Of a stretch of DNA of 64,000 nucleotides, positions 1 to 9,300 are shown one piece after another. The notes under the pieces are model-generated. The model was not told the origin of the DNA, did not search any database, and saw only the letters and a program-made list of their open reading frames with translations. Both the position numbers and the translations under genes were made by a program. This DNA comes from Alphaproteobacteria bacterium (GTDB taxonomy: Bacteria > Myxococcota_A > UBA796 > GCA-2862545): NCBI GenBank assembly GCA_020632915.1, contig JACKEP010000025.1:1-64000 (forward strand), written 5' to 3'. How positions within the stretch are numbered: position 1 is the first letter of the stretch; the number at the start of each line of letters is the position of its first letter.

Positions 1-372
1 CTGGAACTCCTGCATCGACACGGCGCGCAGGTCCCCGGCGAGCTCGCCGGGCAGCGTCGCCGCGTCCATGCGCACCAGCGGCAGCCCGGTCTCGGCCCAG
101 CCGATCGTGCCGCCCTCCAGGTCGACGACCGGACCCCCCGTCACGCGGGCGACGGTGTCGATCAGCGCGAGCGAGCGACGGCCGGTCATGCACACCAGCA
201 CGAGCGGACGTCCGGCGGGGAGCGCACGCGCCCACGTCTCGGGGTCGGCACCGACGGGGCGCCACACGCTGCCGGGCACCCAGCCGATCGTGTCGCGCTC
301 GTCGGCCTCACGCAGGTCGACGATCACCGCCGAGCGGAGGCCTGACAGCTCGTCCGGGCCGACCCTGGCCAT
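1..372 (-). CDS. Rhodanese-like sulfurtransferase domain protein (3' end outside window)
   Basis: Reading leftwards from an ATG at 372, the translation has the rhodanese order: an early VDLRE segment, then LVLVCMTGRRS, whose Cys followed by a six-residue loop is the persulfide-forming active site, and later the GGTIGW segment that closes the domain. The 124 visible residues cover one whole rhodanese domain; the C-terminus runs off the left edge. Its ATG overlaps the stop of the upstream TusA/DsrE2 fusion in a TGATG, so the two are probably translationally coupled. Known members carry sulfur as a cysteine persulfide and pass it to TusA-type carriers, which fits the neighbour. The substrate is not visible. 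The domain call is firm; the exact role is inferred. Confidence 0.85.
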   Translation of the reverse strand, partial: MARVGPDELSGLRSAVIVDLREADERDTIGWVPGSVWRPVGADPETWARALPAGRPLVLVCMTGRRSLALIDTVARVTGGPVVDLEGGTIGWAETGLPLVRMDAATLPGELAGDLRAVSMQEFQ

Positions 373-1835
373 CAGAACACCATCGACGACGCGCTCGTGC
401 GGGCGTCCGCCGTGAACGCGGTGACGCCACCGAACTCGAGGTTGGGCAAGTCCATCAGGTCGCGCTTCTCGATGCCCATGATGCCCATCGACATCGTGCA
501 CACCTTGAACACCACGCCGAGCTCCACCGCCTGGTCCATCAGCTGGCGCAGGCTCAGCACGTTCTGCTGGGTCATGAAGTACTTCATCATCCCCAGGCCC
601 ATGCCGCCCATGTGCATCTTGGACATCTTCTGGCGGTCCGGGCCCTTGGGCATCATCCACTTCATGACGGTGTGCAGGAAGGTCGGACGGGTGGCCAGCT
701 CGGTGCCGGGGTCGACCTCGTGGGGCTGGTCGGCCCGCAGCAGGTTCACGCCCCAGAAGGAGAAGTAGACGTCGACGTGCATGCCCTGGGCGGCCGACGC
801 GTTGGCGACCATCATCGCCGCCATCAGGCTCTCGAAGTCGTTGCGCAGGATGAGCAGCGTGGTCGCGTTGCGACGGGGCACCGTGTCGGGGTCGGGCTGG
901 GCCACCGGCGCCGGCGCAGGCGCAGGCGCGATCGCGGTCGGGGGCGACGGGGCCTCCAGCGCGTCGGCGTCCATCGGGCAGAGCGTGGCGCGCATCGTCG
1001 CGCCCTCGACGCGGACGTCGACGAGCGCGCCGCCCACCATCGGGGCCCACGACTGGATCGTGGCGCGGGCCGAGGCGTCGCAGGTGAACGTCACGTTGCC
1101 GTCGGCGGCGAGGAAGGCGTTGCCGAGCTGCAGCACCACGCGCTGCGCGGGGACGCCCCCCAGGTCCAGCGTGGCCGACCCGGCGGACTCCGCCTGGCGG
1201 TTGTCGGCGGTGGCGGGCGCCGCGGGCGTCGGCTGGGCGGTCGGGGCCTTGCCGTGGGCGTCGATGGTCGCGACGAAGGCGCCGTCGACCTCCTCGATGC
1301 CCCGCAGCGACGCCCCGGTGCTCCGGCACCAGGCGCGCAGGTCGGTGGGGAAGTCCCCGTCGTCGGCACGCACCACCAGGGTGCCCGCCGTGCCGGACAG
1401 GGAGCGGTAGGCCTTCGACACGGCCAGGATCGGGGCCGGGCAGGCCATGCCGCGGCAGTCGACGTCGACCTCGACCGCCGCGTCGTCGACGGCGGGCACG
1501 TTCATCGACGGCACCGCCATCGACACGGTCTGCTCGGCGGGCTCGGGCTCGGGCTCGCCGACGTCGTCGGTCACCGGCGCGGGCGCCGGGCGGGCGTCGT
1601 TGAGCCGAACGTCGGCGGTGAACGTGGTCCCGTCCTGCACGATATCGCCGAGCTCTGCGCCCGTGCTGCGGCACCAGGCCCGCAGGTCGGTGGGGAAGTC
1701 CCCGTCGTCGGCCATCACCTGCAGGAACGCAGGCGCAGGGCCCACGGCCTTGGCTGCGCGGGCGACGGCGAGGATCGGCGCCGGGCAGCGCATGCCACGG
1801 CAGTCCACGGTGATGACGTCAGGAGCGTTCGACAT
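372..1835 (-). CDS. Multi-domain sulfur carrier: TusA-TusA-degenerate TusA-DsrE2 fusion
   Basis: This 487-residue protein begins with two TusA/SirA domains (about 8-75 and 125-195). Each has the DCRGMxCPAPIL motif holding the sulfur-carrying Cys and a later AWCRSTGA motif. A third stretch (about 222-290) aligns with TusA in pattern but lacks the CPxP motif and its Cys. After a Pro/Ala linker, residues 325-487 form a DsrE/DrsE2-like domain with the Met-rich KMHMGGMGLGMM region and VCTMSMGIMG. Single TusA domains are about 80 residues, so this is a fused relay. The family passes persulfide sulfur between proteins in sulfur oxidation and tRNA thiolation. A GGAG lies 5 nt before the ATG. It is coupled to the downstream rhodanese gene. 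Domains certain; pathway inferred. Confidence 0.88.
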   Translation of the reverse strand: MSNAPDVITVDCRGMRCPAPILAVARAAKAVGPAPAFLQVMADDGDFPTDLRAWCRSTGAELGDIVQDGTTFTADVRLNDARPAPAPVTDDVGEPEPEPAEQTVSMAVPSMNVPAVDDAAVEVDVDCRGMACPAPILAVSKAYRSLSGTAGTLVVRADDGDFPTDLRAWCRSTGASLRGIEEVDGAFVATIDAHGKAPTAQPTPAAPATADNRQAESAGSATLDLGGVPAQRVVLQLGNAFLAADGNVTFTCDASARATIQSWAPMVGGALVDVRVEGATMRATLCPMDADALEAPSPPTAIAPAPAPAPVAQPDPDTVPRRNATTLLILRNDFESLMAAMMVANASAAQGMHVDVYFSFWGVNLLRADQPHEVDPGTELATRPTFLHTVMKWMMPKGPDRQKMSKMHMGGMGLGMMKYFMTQQNVLSLRQLMDQAVELGVVFKVCTMSMGIMGIEKRDLMDLPNLEFGGVTAFTADARTSASSMVF

Positions 1836-1901
1836 GGGGCTCTCCGATGAGGCCGGGAAGACGAAGCGGCGCGATGCCGCGGCAAGGGACGGGAACGGGG
1901 G

Positions 1902-2621
1902 TCACGACGCCGTCTGCGCGATCGGATCCAGGGGGACCCCGGTCACGCGGGACAGCTCGCTGGCCATGGTGTCGGCGTCGCGGGCCACCACGAGGTGGTG
2001 GTTCACCACGCACAGGGCGTCGGCGAGCTCGACGAGGTCGTCGTTGTGGTGCGTCGACAGCAGCACCCGGCGCGTGGTGTCGACGTGGCACAGCTCGATG
2101 AGCACGCCGTCCTGCAGGATCACGTGCAGGTCGCCGAACACGAGCACGTCGGGACGCACGGTGCCGTCGCGGAGCGCGCCGACGTAGCGGTCCCGGTCGT
2201 CCGACGGGATGACGTCGATGGTGCACTTCTTGCAGAGCCGGTCGAGGGCGCCGAGCACGCCAGGGCGGTCGACCGCCGGGTCGCCGTCGAGGACCCACAT
2301 CGTGAGCGGACGCGCGGGCTGACGGGCGGGCACGATCTCGTCGGTGTCCGGGTCCTGGTCGTCGAGCTCGACCGCCGTCGCGGGCTCCGCGAGGCGCTGG
2401 GCACGACGCACGAGCCACGCCTCCAGCGCCCCGTCGTCGATCACACGGGTGTGCACGGGGTCGATGGACGCGACGTCGCTGGCATGGGGAGCCGTCGGGC
2501 TGGTGGCTGACGTCGGCGCGAACACGTGCCCGCAGCTCGAGCACGTGACGCGCGCGACCCTGCGGCCGGCACGACCACGCACCACGACCATGCTGGTGCA
2601 GGCTGGGCAGCGCACTTCCAT
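1902..2621 (-). CDS. Zinc-ribbon protein with response-regulator-like (pseudo-receiver) domain
   Basis: I start at the ATG giving MEVRCPACTS, because the two CxxC pairs (CPAC and CSSC, residues 5-27) form an MJ0042-type zinc ribbon at the very N-terminus. An ATG 31 codons upstream would only add unconserved sequence. After a variable linker (about 40-105), residues 108-225 have the alternating beta/alpha pattern of a CheY receiver: WVLDGDPAVDRPGVL, then DVLVFGDLHVI, RRVLLST and LVVARD. The usual phosphoacceptor Asp position is hard to assign, so it may be phosphorylation-independent. There is no output domain. Sixty-six bp separate it from the TusA fusion on the same strand, so co-transcription is plausible. 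Its function is unknown; it could be a protein-interaction adaptor. Confidence 0.7.
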   Translation of the reverse strand: MEVRCPACTSMVVVRGRAGRRVARVTCSSCGHVFAPTSATSPTAPHASDVASIDPVHTRVIDDGALEAWLVRRAQRLAEPATAVELDDQDPDTDEIVPARQPARPLTMWVLDGDPAVDRPGVLGALDRLCKKCTIDVIPSDDRDRYVGALRDGTVRPDVLVFGDLHVILQDGVLIELCHVDTTRRVLLSTHHNDDLVELADALCVVNHHLVVARDADTMASELSRVTGVPLDPIAQTAS

Positions 2622-2868
2622 GGACAGTCCCCTGTGGATTCCGATGACGAAGGTGGCGGAGCCCCCTGCAAATCGACCGGCGTACCGGTCCGATTGAGCG
2701 GTTTTATGCGTCACTCTCGGTCAGGGACACACCGGTCCGGACGTCGGGTACCTGGAAAGACCGGTCTGCACCCGGCGTTCTCACGATCGGACCACGATTG
2801 GGTGCCATGCCGCACGTACTGTCTGCGTCCCAGCCCCCGGTGGCACCGTCCGGGATACCGAACGCCCG

Positions 2869-3441
2869 ATGGACGACTACTACGCCTACACCCCCCTCCT
2901 GCGCCTGGAGCGCCCCCTCGCGTTGGTGGGCGCCCCTGGTGCTGCCGTCGAGCGCACCGCACGCGCCGTGAACCTGTTGTCGGGCCTACCGCTGGTGGCC
3001 GTCGACCGCCGGGTGGAGCACCTGCTGGGCCGCAGCGTGGAGCTGGTGCAGCTCGAATCGGGCTCGACGCCACGCACCGAGACCGAGGCCGGCGTGCTCC
3101 GCGAGGCGGTCGCCGCGCGCACGAAGCCGATCGTCGCCCTGACCGACGTCACCTACACGGACGACGCGCTGCAGGCGCTCGTCGAGACCGAGATGGACGT
3201 CGTCCTGCTCCACCTCGACCTCGCGGACGCCCTGGAGCGGGTCGCGGCCGAGGCCGTCGCCGACCGCCGCAAGCACTACGCGCTCACCCAGGCAGGGCGC
3301 GCGTCGCCGGACGAGGTGCGCGCCGCCCTCGAGGTGCGCCTGGCCCGCTACCGCCACCTCGCGCGGGTGGTGCCGGTGGCCGGCCGTGCGCCGCTGGAGG
3401 TCGCGCAGGGCCTGCTCGCCGACCTGGGCATGGTCACCTGA
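2869..3441 (+). CDS. Shikimate-kinase-like protein lacking the ATP-binding P-loop
   Basis: The 190-residue length and overall pattern follow AroK. LALVGAPGAA sits where GxxGxGKS/T should be, followed by LPLVAVDRRVEHLLGRS (the shikimate-binding D-x-x-I-E segment), DVVLLHLD before the lid, and a C-terminal EVRLARYRHLA (usually R-x-P-L-Y). The Walker-A Lys and Ser/Thr are both missing, the GGG motif after strand 3 is absent, and the lid Arg residues are poorly kept. A catalytic kinase is therefore unlikely. Lineages exist where AroK-like folds became non-enzymatic partners, but I cannot name this one. Its stop overlaps the convergent downstream gene by 8 bp. There is no clear ribosome binding site before the ATG, so the start is only moderately secure. 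Confidence 0.65.
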   Translation: MDDYYAYTPLLRLERPLALVGAPGAAVERTARAVNLLSGLPLVAVDRRVEHLLGRSVELVQLESGSTPRTETEAGVLREAVAARTKPIVALTDVTYTDDALQALVETEMDVVLLHLDLADALERVAAEAVADRRKHYALTQAGRASPDEVRAALEVRLARYRHLARVVPVAGRAPLEVAQGLLADLGMVT

Positions 3442-4684
3442 CGTCGGGCGCGCCGAGCCAGGCCGCCAGCGCGTCGAGGCGATCCTGGCCCCACCACGCG
3501 ACGTCGCCCACTGCGAAGCAGGGCACGCCCCACAGCCCCAGCGCGGCGAGCTCCGCGCGGTTCGTGTCCAACATCGCGTCGAGCGCCGGGTCGGTGCGGA
3601 CGCGGTCCAGATCGGCAAGATCGACCCCCGCGTGCGCCGCGACCGTGGCCAGGCCGGCGGGCCGCGTGACGTCGATCCCGTGGCACCACACGTCGTCGGC
3701 CCACGCGGTCAGCAGCGCCTCCAGGCGGTCCTGACGCGTGGCGAGCAGGCCCACGGCGGCGCCGTCGCGCCAGGCCTGGAGCGGATCGGCAGTGCGGCGG
3801 AACGGCTGCCCCAGCGCTCGCGCCTGCCGCGCGGCGTCCACGTACAGGTGCAGGCGCTTGGCGAGCGGCACCGGGAGCCCGCGGGCCACCATCGGCGGCA
3901 CCAGCCGCACCGCGATGGGACGGCCCGTCGCGCGGCCGAGCGCGAACACCCGGCGCACCGCGAGGGCCGAGTACGGGCTGCGGAACGAGAAGAAGAACCG
4001 GAGGGGACCGTCGGCCGGCGACGGGGCGGCGACGGCGGACAGATCGGGCCCCCAGGGCGTGGCGCCCGGTCGGCGACGGCCGAGCGCGTCGAGCGCAGCA
4101 CCGAGCCGCGGCAGGCGGTCGACGCCGCCGTACCAGGCACCGCCCAGCCGCAGCCCGTCGCCCAGGCCGTAGCGCCGTCGGGCACGCACGTGCGCCGCGA
4201 CGGTGGCGGCGGCGTCGCCAGGGGACCCCTCGCCGGCACCGGACCAGGGCGCACCCGACCACAGCGCCTCGACCACCTCGGCGGCCCGCCCCAGGGCCAC
4301 ACCCCCCGGCACGGCCAGCGACCGGACCGCTGCGGCGACCCGGGAGGCGGGTGGCACCGCCGCCGGCGGCGTGAGCCCCCAGCACGGCGCCATGCGCTGC
4401 ACGTCGGCCAGCCCCCAGCGCACGCGCGCGTCGGGCTCCGGGAGCCACGCCGGATCGTCCCGGTCGACCACGTAGACGCGGACCTCGACGTCCCATGCGT
4501 CGATCCATCGCGGCAGCACGGCCAGCAGCCACCACGCCGCGGGGTCGTCGGGGCGCAGGAAGGCGTCGATGCGCGCGGGCCGGCCGAACACCCGCCGCGG
4601 CACGTCGGTCAGGCGCTGCGGCAGCCGCTCGGCCGCCTCGGACGCGATCGCCGCCGCGAACAACGTCTGGCCCCTGGACGCCAT
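3434..4684 (-). CDS. Tandem DsbA/HCCA-isomerase-like thioredoxin-fold protein
   Basis: The C-terminal half (about 190-410 of 416) has the pattern of 2-hydroxychromene-2-carboxylate isomerase / kappa-class GST. FFFSFRSPYSALAVRR occupies the first beta strand and catalytic loop with Ser instead of the DsbA CxxC, a long all-alpha insertion follows, and the GLWGVPCFAVGDVAWWGQDRL segment carries the cis-Pro and closing strand of this fold. The N-terminal half (about 30-180) looks like a more diverged copy (IDAFLRPDDPAAWWLLAVLPRW; VRVYVVDRDD). The family uses glutathione in isomerisation or transfer reactions; the substrate here is unknown. A GGGAGGG lies 6-7 nt before the ATG. It is divergent from the GMC oxidoreductase, with about 107 bp between the two starts. 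Confidence 0.7.
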   Translation of the reverse strand: MASRGQTLFAAAIASEAAERLPQRLTDVPRRVFGRPARIDAFLRPDDPAAWWLLAVLPRWIDAWDVEVRVYVVDRDDPAWLPEPDARVRWGLADVQRMAPCWGLTPPAAVPPASRVAAAVRSLAVPGGVALGRAAEVVEALWSGAPWSGAGEGSPGDAAATVAAHVRARRRYGLGDGLRLGGAWYGGVDRLPRLGAALDALGRRRPGATPWGPDLSAVAAPSPADGPLRFFFSFRSPYSALAVRRVFALGRATGRPIAVRLVPPMVARGLPVPLAKRLHLYVDAARQARALGQPFRRTADPLQAWRDGAAVGLLATRQDRLEALLTAWADDVWCHGIDVTRPAGLATVAAHAGVDLADLDRVRTDPALDAMLDTNRAELAALGLWGVPCFAVGDVAWWGQDRLDALAAWLGAPDVR

Positions 4685-4791
4685 GTCGACCCTCCCCCGA
4701 CCCGACGTGCAGCAAATGTCGCGGCGCTCGGTCGCCCCGCGGGCGTCAGGCTAACCGGCACGCGCAGGACCCGAGCCGCGGAGACGACAGG

Positions 4792-6321
4792 ATGGCCTTG
4801 CCCGCGCAGGTGGAGACGGTGGTGGTGGGCGCCGGCGCAGCCGGCTCGGTGATCGCCGCCCGCATCACCGAAGACGACGCCCGCCAGGTGCTCCTCGTGG
4901 AGGCCGGCCCCGATCACCCCACGCCCGACGCAGTGCCCGCCGACCTGCTCGACGCCCGCAAGAACTCGATGTTCGACCACGACTGGGGCCTGCGCCACCG
5001 GCCCACCGTGCCGCAGCTGAAGTTCCCCCTCCCCCGCGGGCGGGTCGTCGGCGGCAGCTCAGCGGTCAACACCTGCATCGCGCTGCGCGGCAACCCGGTC
5101 GACTACGACGCCTGGGCCGCCCGCGGCCTGTCCGCGTGGTCGTGGGACCAGTGCCTGCCGGCGTTCCGGCGGCTGGAGCACGACCTCGACTTCGACGACC
5201 CGTGGCACGGCCAGGACGGGCCGCTGCCGATCCGCCGCGACGCGCCCTCCCAGTGGTCGCCGTGGCAAGCCGCGTTCGTCGCCGCGTGCGAGCGGCTGGG
5301 CTTCCCGTCCTGTCCCGACAGCAACCGCCCCGACAGCGCCGGTGTCGGGCCCCACGCCTTCAACCGCCTCCACGGCCGCCGGGTGAGCGCTGCCGAGGCC
5401 TGGCTGACGCCCACGGTGCGCGCGCGTCCCAACCTGACGCTCTCGCCCGACACCCACGTCGTGCGGGTCACCGTGCAGGGCGACCGCGCCACGGGCATCG
5501 ACGTCCTCCACGCCGGGGCGCGCCACCACATCGCCGCGCGACGCGTGGTCCTGTGCGGTGGCGCCCTCCTGACGCCGACGATCCTGCTGCGGTCGGGCAT
5601 CGGCCCACGCGCCGAGCTCGATCGGCTCGGTGTGGACGTGGTCCGCGACCTGCCCGCGGTGGGCGCGCGCGTGCTCGACCACCCGGGCAGCGCCATCTTC
5701 CTGGTCCCCCGGCCCGACATCGTCGACCTGCGCGCCACCGCCCTGCAGACGGTGCTCCGCTACGGCGGCACGGGCTCGGGCCAGCCGAACGACATGCAGA
5801 TCCAGCCCGGCTCGGTCGCCTACTTCCCGTTCGCCACCCTGCCGCTCGTGGGCATCATGGGCCACGTCGGCAAGCCCCGCGGCACCGGCACGATGCACCT
5901 GCCGTCGGCCGACCCGCTCGCGCGCCCGTTCGTCGACAGCCGGTTCCTGGAGCACCCCGACGACCGCGCCCAGGCCGTCGAGGCCATGCAGCTCGCCCAC
6001 CTGGTCGCGAGCCAGCCCGAGACCCGCGCGCTGGCCCGTCCCCTCTGGCCACGCCCGCGCACGCTGCGGGACGCCGGCCGCACCAGCGCCTGGATCCGCT
6101 ACGCCACCGACTCGGGCTACCACCCGTGCGGCACGGTGCCGATGGGCGCCGACGACGACCCCGACGCCGCCTGTGACGGCCGGGGTCGCGTGCGCGGCGT
6201 CACCGGCCTGGTGGTCGCCGACGCGAGCCTGATGCCTGAGATCCCCCAGTCGAACATCCACCTGCCGACCCTGATGATCGGCGAGCGGATGGGCGCGTGG
6301 CTGAGGACGCCGCCGGACTGA
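4792..6321 (+). CDS. GMC-family FAD-dependent oxidoreductase (choline/alcohol dehydrogenase type)
   Basis: From the ATG at 4792 the protein opens directly with the FAD-binding beta-alpha-beta motif VVVGAGAAGSVIAARI ending in LLVEAG. Longer in-frame starts add only low-complexity sequence. Further GMC hallmarks are RGRVVGGSSAVN (signature 1), GALLTPTILLRSGIGP (signature 2) and the C-terminal YHPCGTVPMG followed by PQSNIHLPTLMIGER, which contain the active-site His and the His/Asn partner. At 509 residues it has the normal family length. The family oxidises alcohols, sugars or choline with transfer of electrons to oxygen or a quinone; no substrate can be read from sequence. There is no signal peptide, so it is cytoplasmic. 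It is single-gene, followed 18 bp later by a convergent gene. Confidence 0.9.
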   Translation: MALPAQVETVVVGAGAAGSVIAARITEDDARQVLLVEAGPDHPTPDAVPADLLDARKNSMFDHDWGLRHRPTVPQLKFPLPRGRVVGGSSAVNTCIALRGNPVDYDAWAARGLSAWSWDQCLPAFRRLEHDLDFDDPWHGQDGPLPIRRDAPSQWSPWQAAFVAACERLGFPSCPDSNRPDSAGVGPHAFNRLHGRRVSAAEAWLTPTVRARPNLTLSPDTHVVRVTVQGDRATGIDVLHAGARHHIAARRVVLCGGALLTPTILLRSGIGPRAELDRLGVDVVRDLPAVGARVLDHPGSAIFLVPRPDIVDLRATALQTVLRYGGTGSGQPNDMQIQPGSVAYFPFATLPLVGIMGHVGKPRGTGTMHLPSADPLARPFVDSRFLEHPDDRAQAVEAMQLAHLVASQPETRALARPLWPRPRTLRDAGRTSAWIRYATDSGYHPCGTVPMGADDDPDAACDGRGRVRGVTGLVVADASLMPEIPQSNIHLPTLMIGERMGAWLRTPPD

Positions 6322-6339
6322 CCGGCCCCGCGGCGCCGG

Positions 6340-9300
6340 TCAGCGCACGTAGATCTCGTAGGTGCCGGCGTGCTGGTCGCCCGACGGCGTGCCCGCCGTG
6401 CCCTTCCACCCGGCGAGCGCCTGGAGCGTGCTGTGGCCGATGTGGGCCGCGGTGCCGAGCGCGTAGTCGCCGTTGGCGAACGACCAGATCGTGCCCTTCT
6501 GCCCGTTGCCCCGCCAGCTGTCGCCCCAGTCGTTGCTGGTGCCGGTGGCGTCGCTGAACGACAGGTAGGCCACGTCGTTGTCGGAGCTGGTGTTGACCCC
6601 GCACAGGAACACGTAGGCCACGGGCCGCGCGGCCGAGCCGTCGGACGGGTGGATCATGAGGTCGCCCTCGATCCGCGTGCCGCTGTAGGCCGTGGTGTGG
6701 CCCAGGGTGCGGGCGCCGCCGAAGGCGCTGTCGTTGTTGGGTGCAGTGCCCTGGTCGCGGCAGTAGGTCATCACGTCGAGCATCGAGCGGCCCGGGGCGT
6801 CGACGAGGTCGAACACCGCGTAGGCGCCCGCCTGCTGGCCGCTGACCTGCTTGATCATGATCTGGTCGAAGTCCTCGTCGCGGCTGAACGCCGGGTAGGC
6901 CCCGACGTCGGCGAGGTTGGACGCCGTGGACGTGAGCACCGGGAACGAGCGCTGCCCGAGGTCGTGGTCCTGGCCGGTGGTGCGCAGGATGCGCGACCAG
7001 CCGCCGCCCGCCGTCGCCTGGTCGCAGTAGGTGCCGTAGTCGGGCTCCTGACCGGTCTGGCCGTCGGGGTCGACGCGGTAGATGCCCGAGTTGGTGTAGC
7101 CGCCGTCGCGGTAGTCCTGGCACGAGAACTGGATGTTGCCGCCGATGTCGACGGCCACCTCGGGCGACCACGGGCTCGAGCTGAGGCCGTCGGAGGCGCG
7201 CGCCTCGCACACCCACGTCTCGCCGCGACCGGGGAGCCCGGCGGGCACGGTCGACGACGTGGCCGTCTGGATCAGGCCGACGTCGATCTCCACGGTGCCC
7301 TGCCGCCACGCGAACGTGTAGGTGACCGCATCGCCGTCGGCGTCGAACGCGGGCGTGTCGATGGCGCACACCAGGTTGTCGACGTTGGGGATCGCGATGG
7401 CCGGCGTCACCGTGATGGTGGGCGCGCGCGGCGCCGTGTTGAGGATGGCGCCGTGCAGCCCGTTGACCGGGTTGCCGTTCTCGATGCCGTCGTAGGGCGT
7501 GATGGTGACGCTGATCGTGTCGCCCTTCACGAAGTTGTCGGGGCCGAGCTCGAGCGACGTGCCGGTCTGCACCACGGTGCCCGCCACGGTCCACGCCACG
7601 TCGAGCACGACGGTGTCGCCGTCGTCGTCTTCGGTGGACACCTCCACCGACAGCGTGTCCTCCGTGTAGGCGTCGAGCGGCAGCACCTCGACGAAGCCGG
7701 TGACGCGCGGGCGGGTGTTCTGCACCACCACCTCGGCGCTGCTCACCGGCGTGCCGTCGGTGCGGCCGTCGTTGGGTGTGGCCACGGCGACGATGCGGTC
7801 GTCGCGCCGCGTCCGCGAGGGGTCGAGGACGGTGCCGGTCTGGACCTGCACGCCGTTGACGAACCACGCGACCGTCCAGGTGACGACGTCGCCGTCGAGG
7901 TCGCCCTGGCCGTTGATCACGGCGCGGACGGCGTCGGCGGTGCGCACGGTGGACGGGTCGAGGAGCACGGACGCGATGGTGGGTGCGCTGTTGATCACCT
8001 GCTCGACCTGCGAGCCCTCGGCCGCGCCGAAGGCCTCGCCGTCGTAGGGGATGGCGAAGCACTGCAGGGTCTGGCCGCGCTGGTAGAGCGTGTTGGCGAG
8101 GAGCTGGCTGGTGGTGGTGTTCTGCCCGCCCACCTGCCAGCGCCACGTCATCGTGATCGGGTCGCCGTCGGCGTCGAAGCCACCACCCGCCTGGCACGTC
8201 GGCGGCGTGGACTCGGACACCGGCGACGGCGTGAACGACACGTCCGTGGCCACCGGCGGCGAGTTCACCGCGGTGAGGATGTTCGAGCTCGCCGGGTTGC
8301 TGTTGCCGAACGTGTCGTTGGCGACGGCCACCGCGTAGATCTCGTCGTGCTTGACGAACGAGCCGGCCGGCAGCACCGGACCGGTCTGGCCGGGGACCAC
8401 GGCGCCCGCCACGTACCAGGTGTAGGTGTAGGTGACCTCGTCCCCGTCGGCGTCGACGTAGGTGGGCGTGGCCGTGATGTCCTGCGTGACGCGGGGCTGG
8501 GCCGGCGTGAGCACGAGCGACGTGATCTGCGGGTTGGTGTTCACCACGTTGGCGATGTCGGTGAGGTAGGTCGCCGTCGCCTCGGTGTCGTCGAGCGTGA
8601 TCTCGCCCTGCACCGTGTCGCCGCGGTTGAACAGCGCCCCGGTGAGCGTGGTGGCGGTGGACACCTCCGACCCGTTCACGAGCCAGCGCCGCGAGACGGT
8701 GAGCGTGTCGCCGTCGGCGTCGCGCTGGCCGGTGACCACGATCGACAGCGTGGACTGCTCGCGCGCCGGGTTGGTGGACAGGCGGGCGGTGGTGAGCGTG
8801 GGGGGCGAGTTGACGACGGTGACCGGGTCGCTCGACACCGGGTCGCCGAAGGCCGCCCCGTCGTAGGGCCGCACCCGGCAGACGAGCACGTCGCGCTTGT
8901 TGAACGCGATGCCGGTGATCGTGGCCGTGGCCGCGCGCGGCGTGCCGTTGATCAGCCAGGTGTACTCGTAGCCGGGCGGGTCGCCGTCGGGGTCGAACCA
9001 GCCGTGGGGCTCGCAGGTGGCGGTGACGCCCTCGCGGATCTCGGCCGGCGTGATCACCACGTCGGTGATCGACGGGGCGGCGTTGCCGATCACCACGTTC
9101 GCCGACGGGAACGGGTCGCTCTGGGCGTCGCCGTCGTCGGCCACCACCACCACGTGGATGCGGTCGCCGGTGGTGAAGTGGGAGGGGTCGAGGCTGTCGC
9201 CGGTGACCCCGGCCACCGGGTCGGTGCCGACGTACCAGGTGTAGGACACCTCGACGACGTCGTCGGTGTCGACGTCCTCGACCAGCGCCATCGCCGTGAT

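Noticed and set aside
2836..2858. GGTGGCACCG before the shikimate-kinase-like gene as a sigma-54 promoter
   Set aside because: The -24-like TGGCAC is there, but no GC at the -12 position with correct spacing.
3348..4715. Alternative 455-codon frame over the DsbA-like gene
   Set aside because: Out of frame with all recognisable motifs; Arg/Ala/Gly low-complexity translation.
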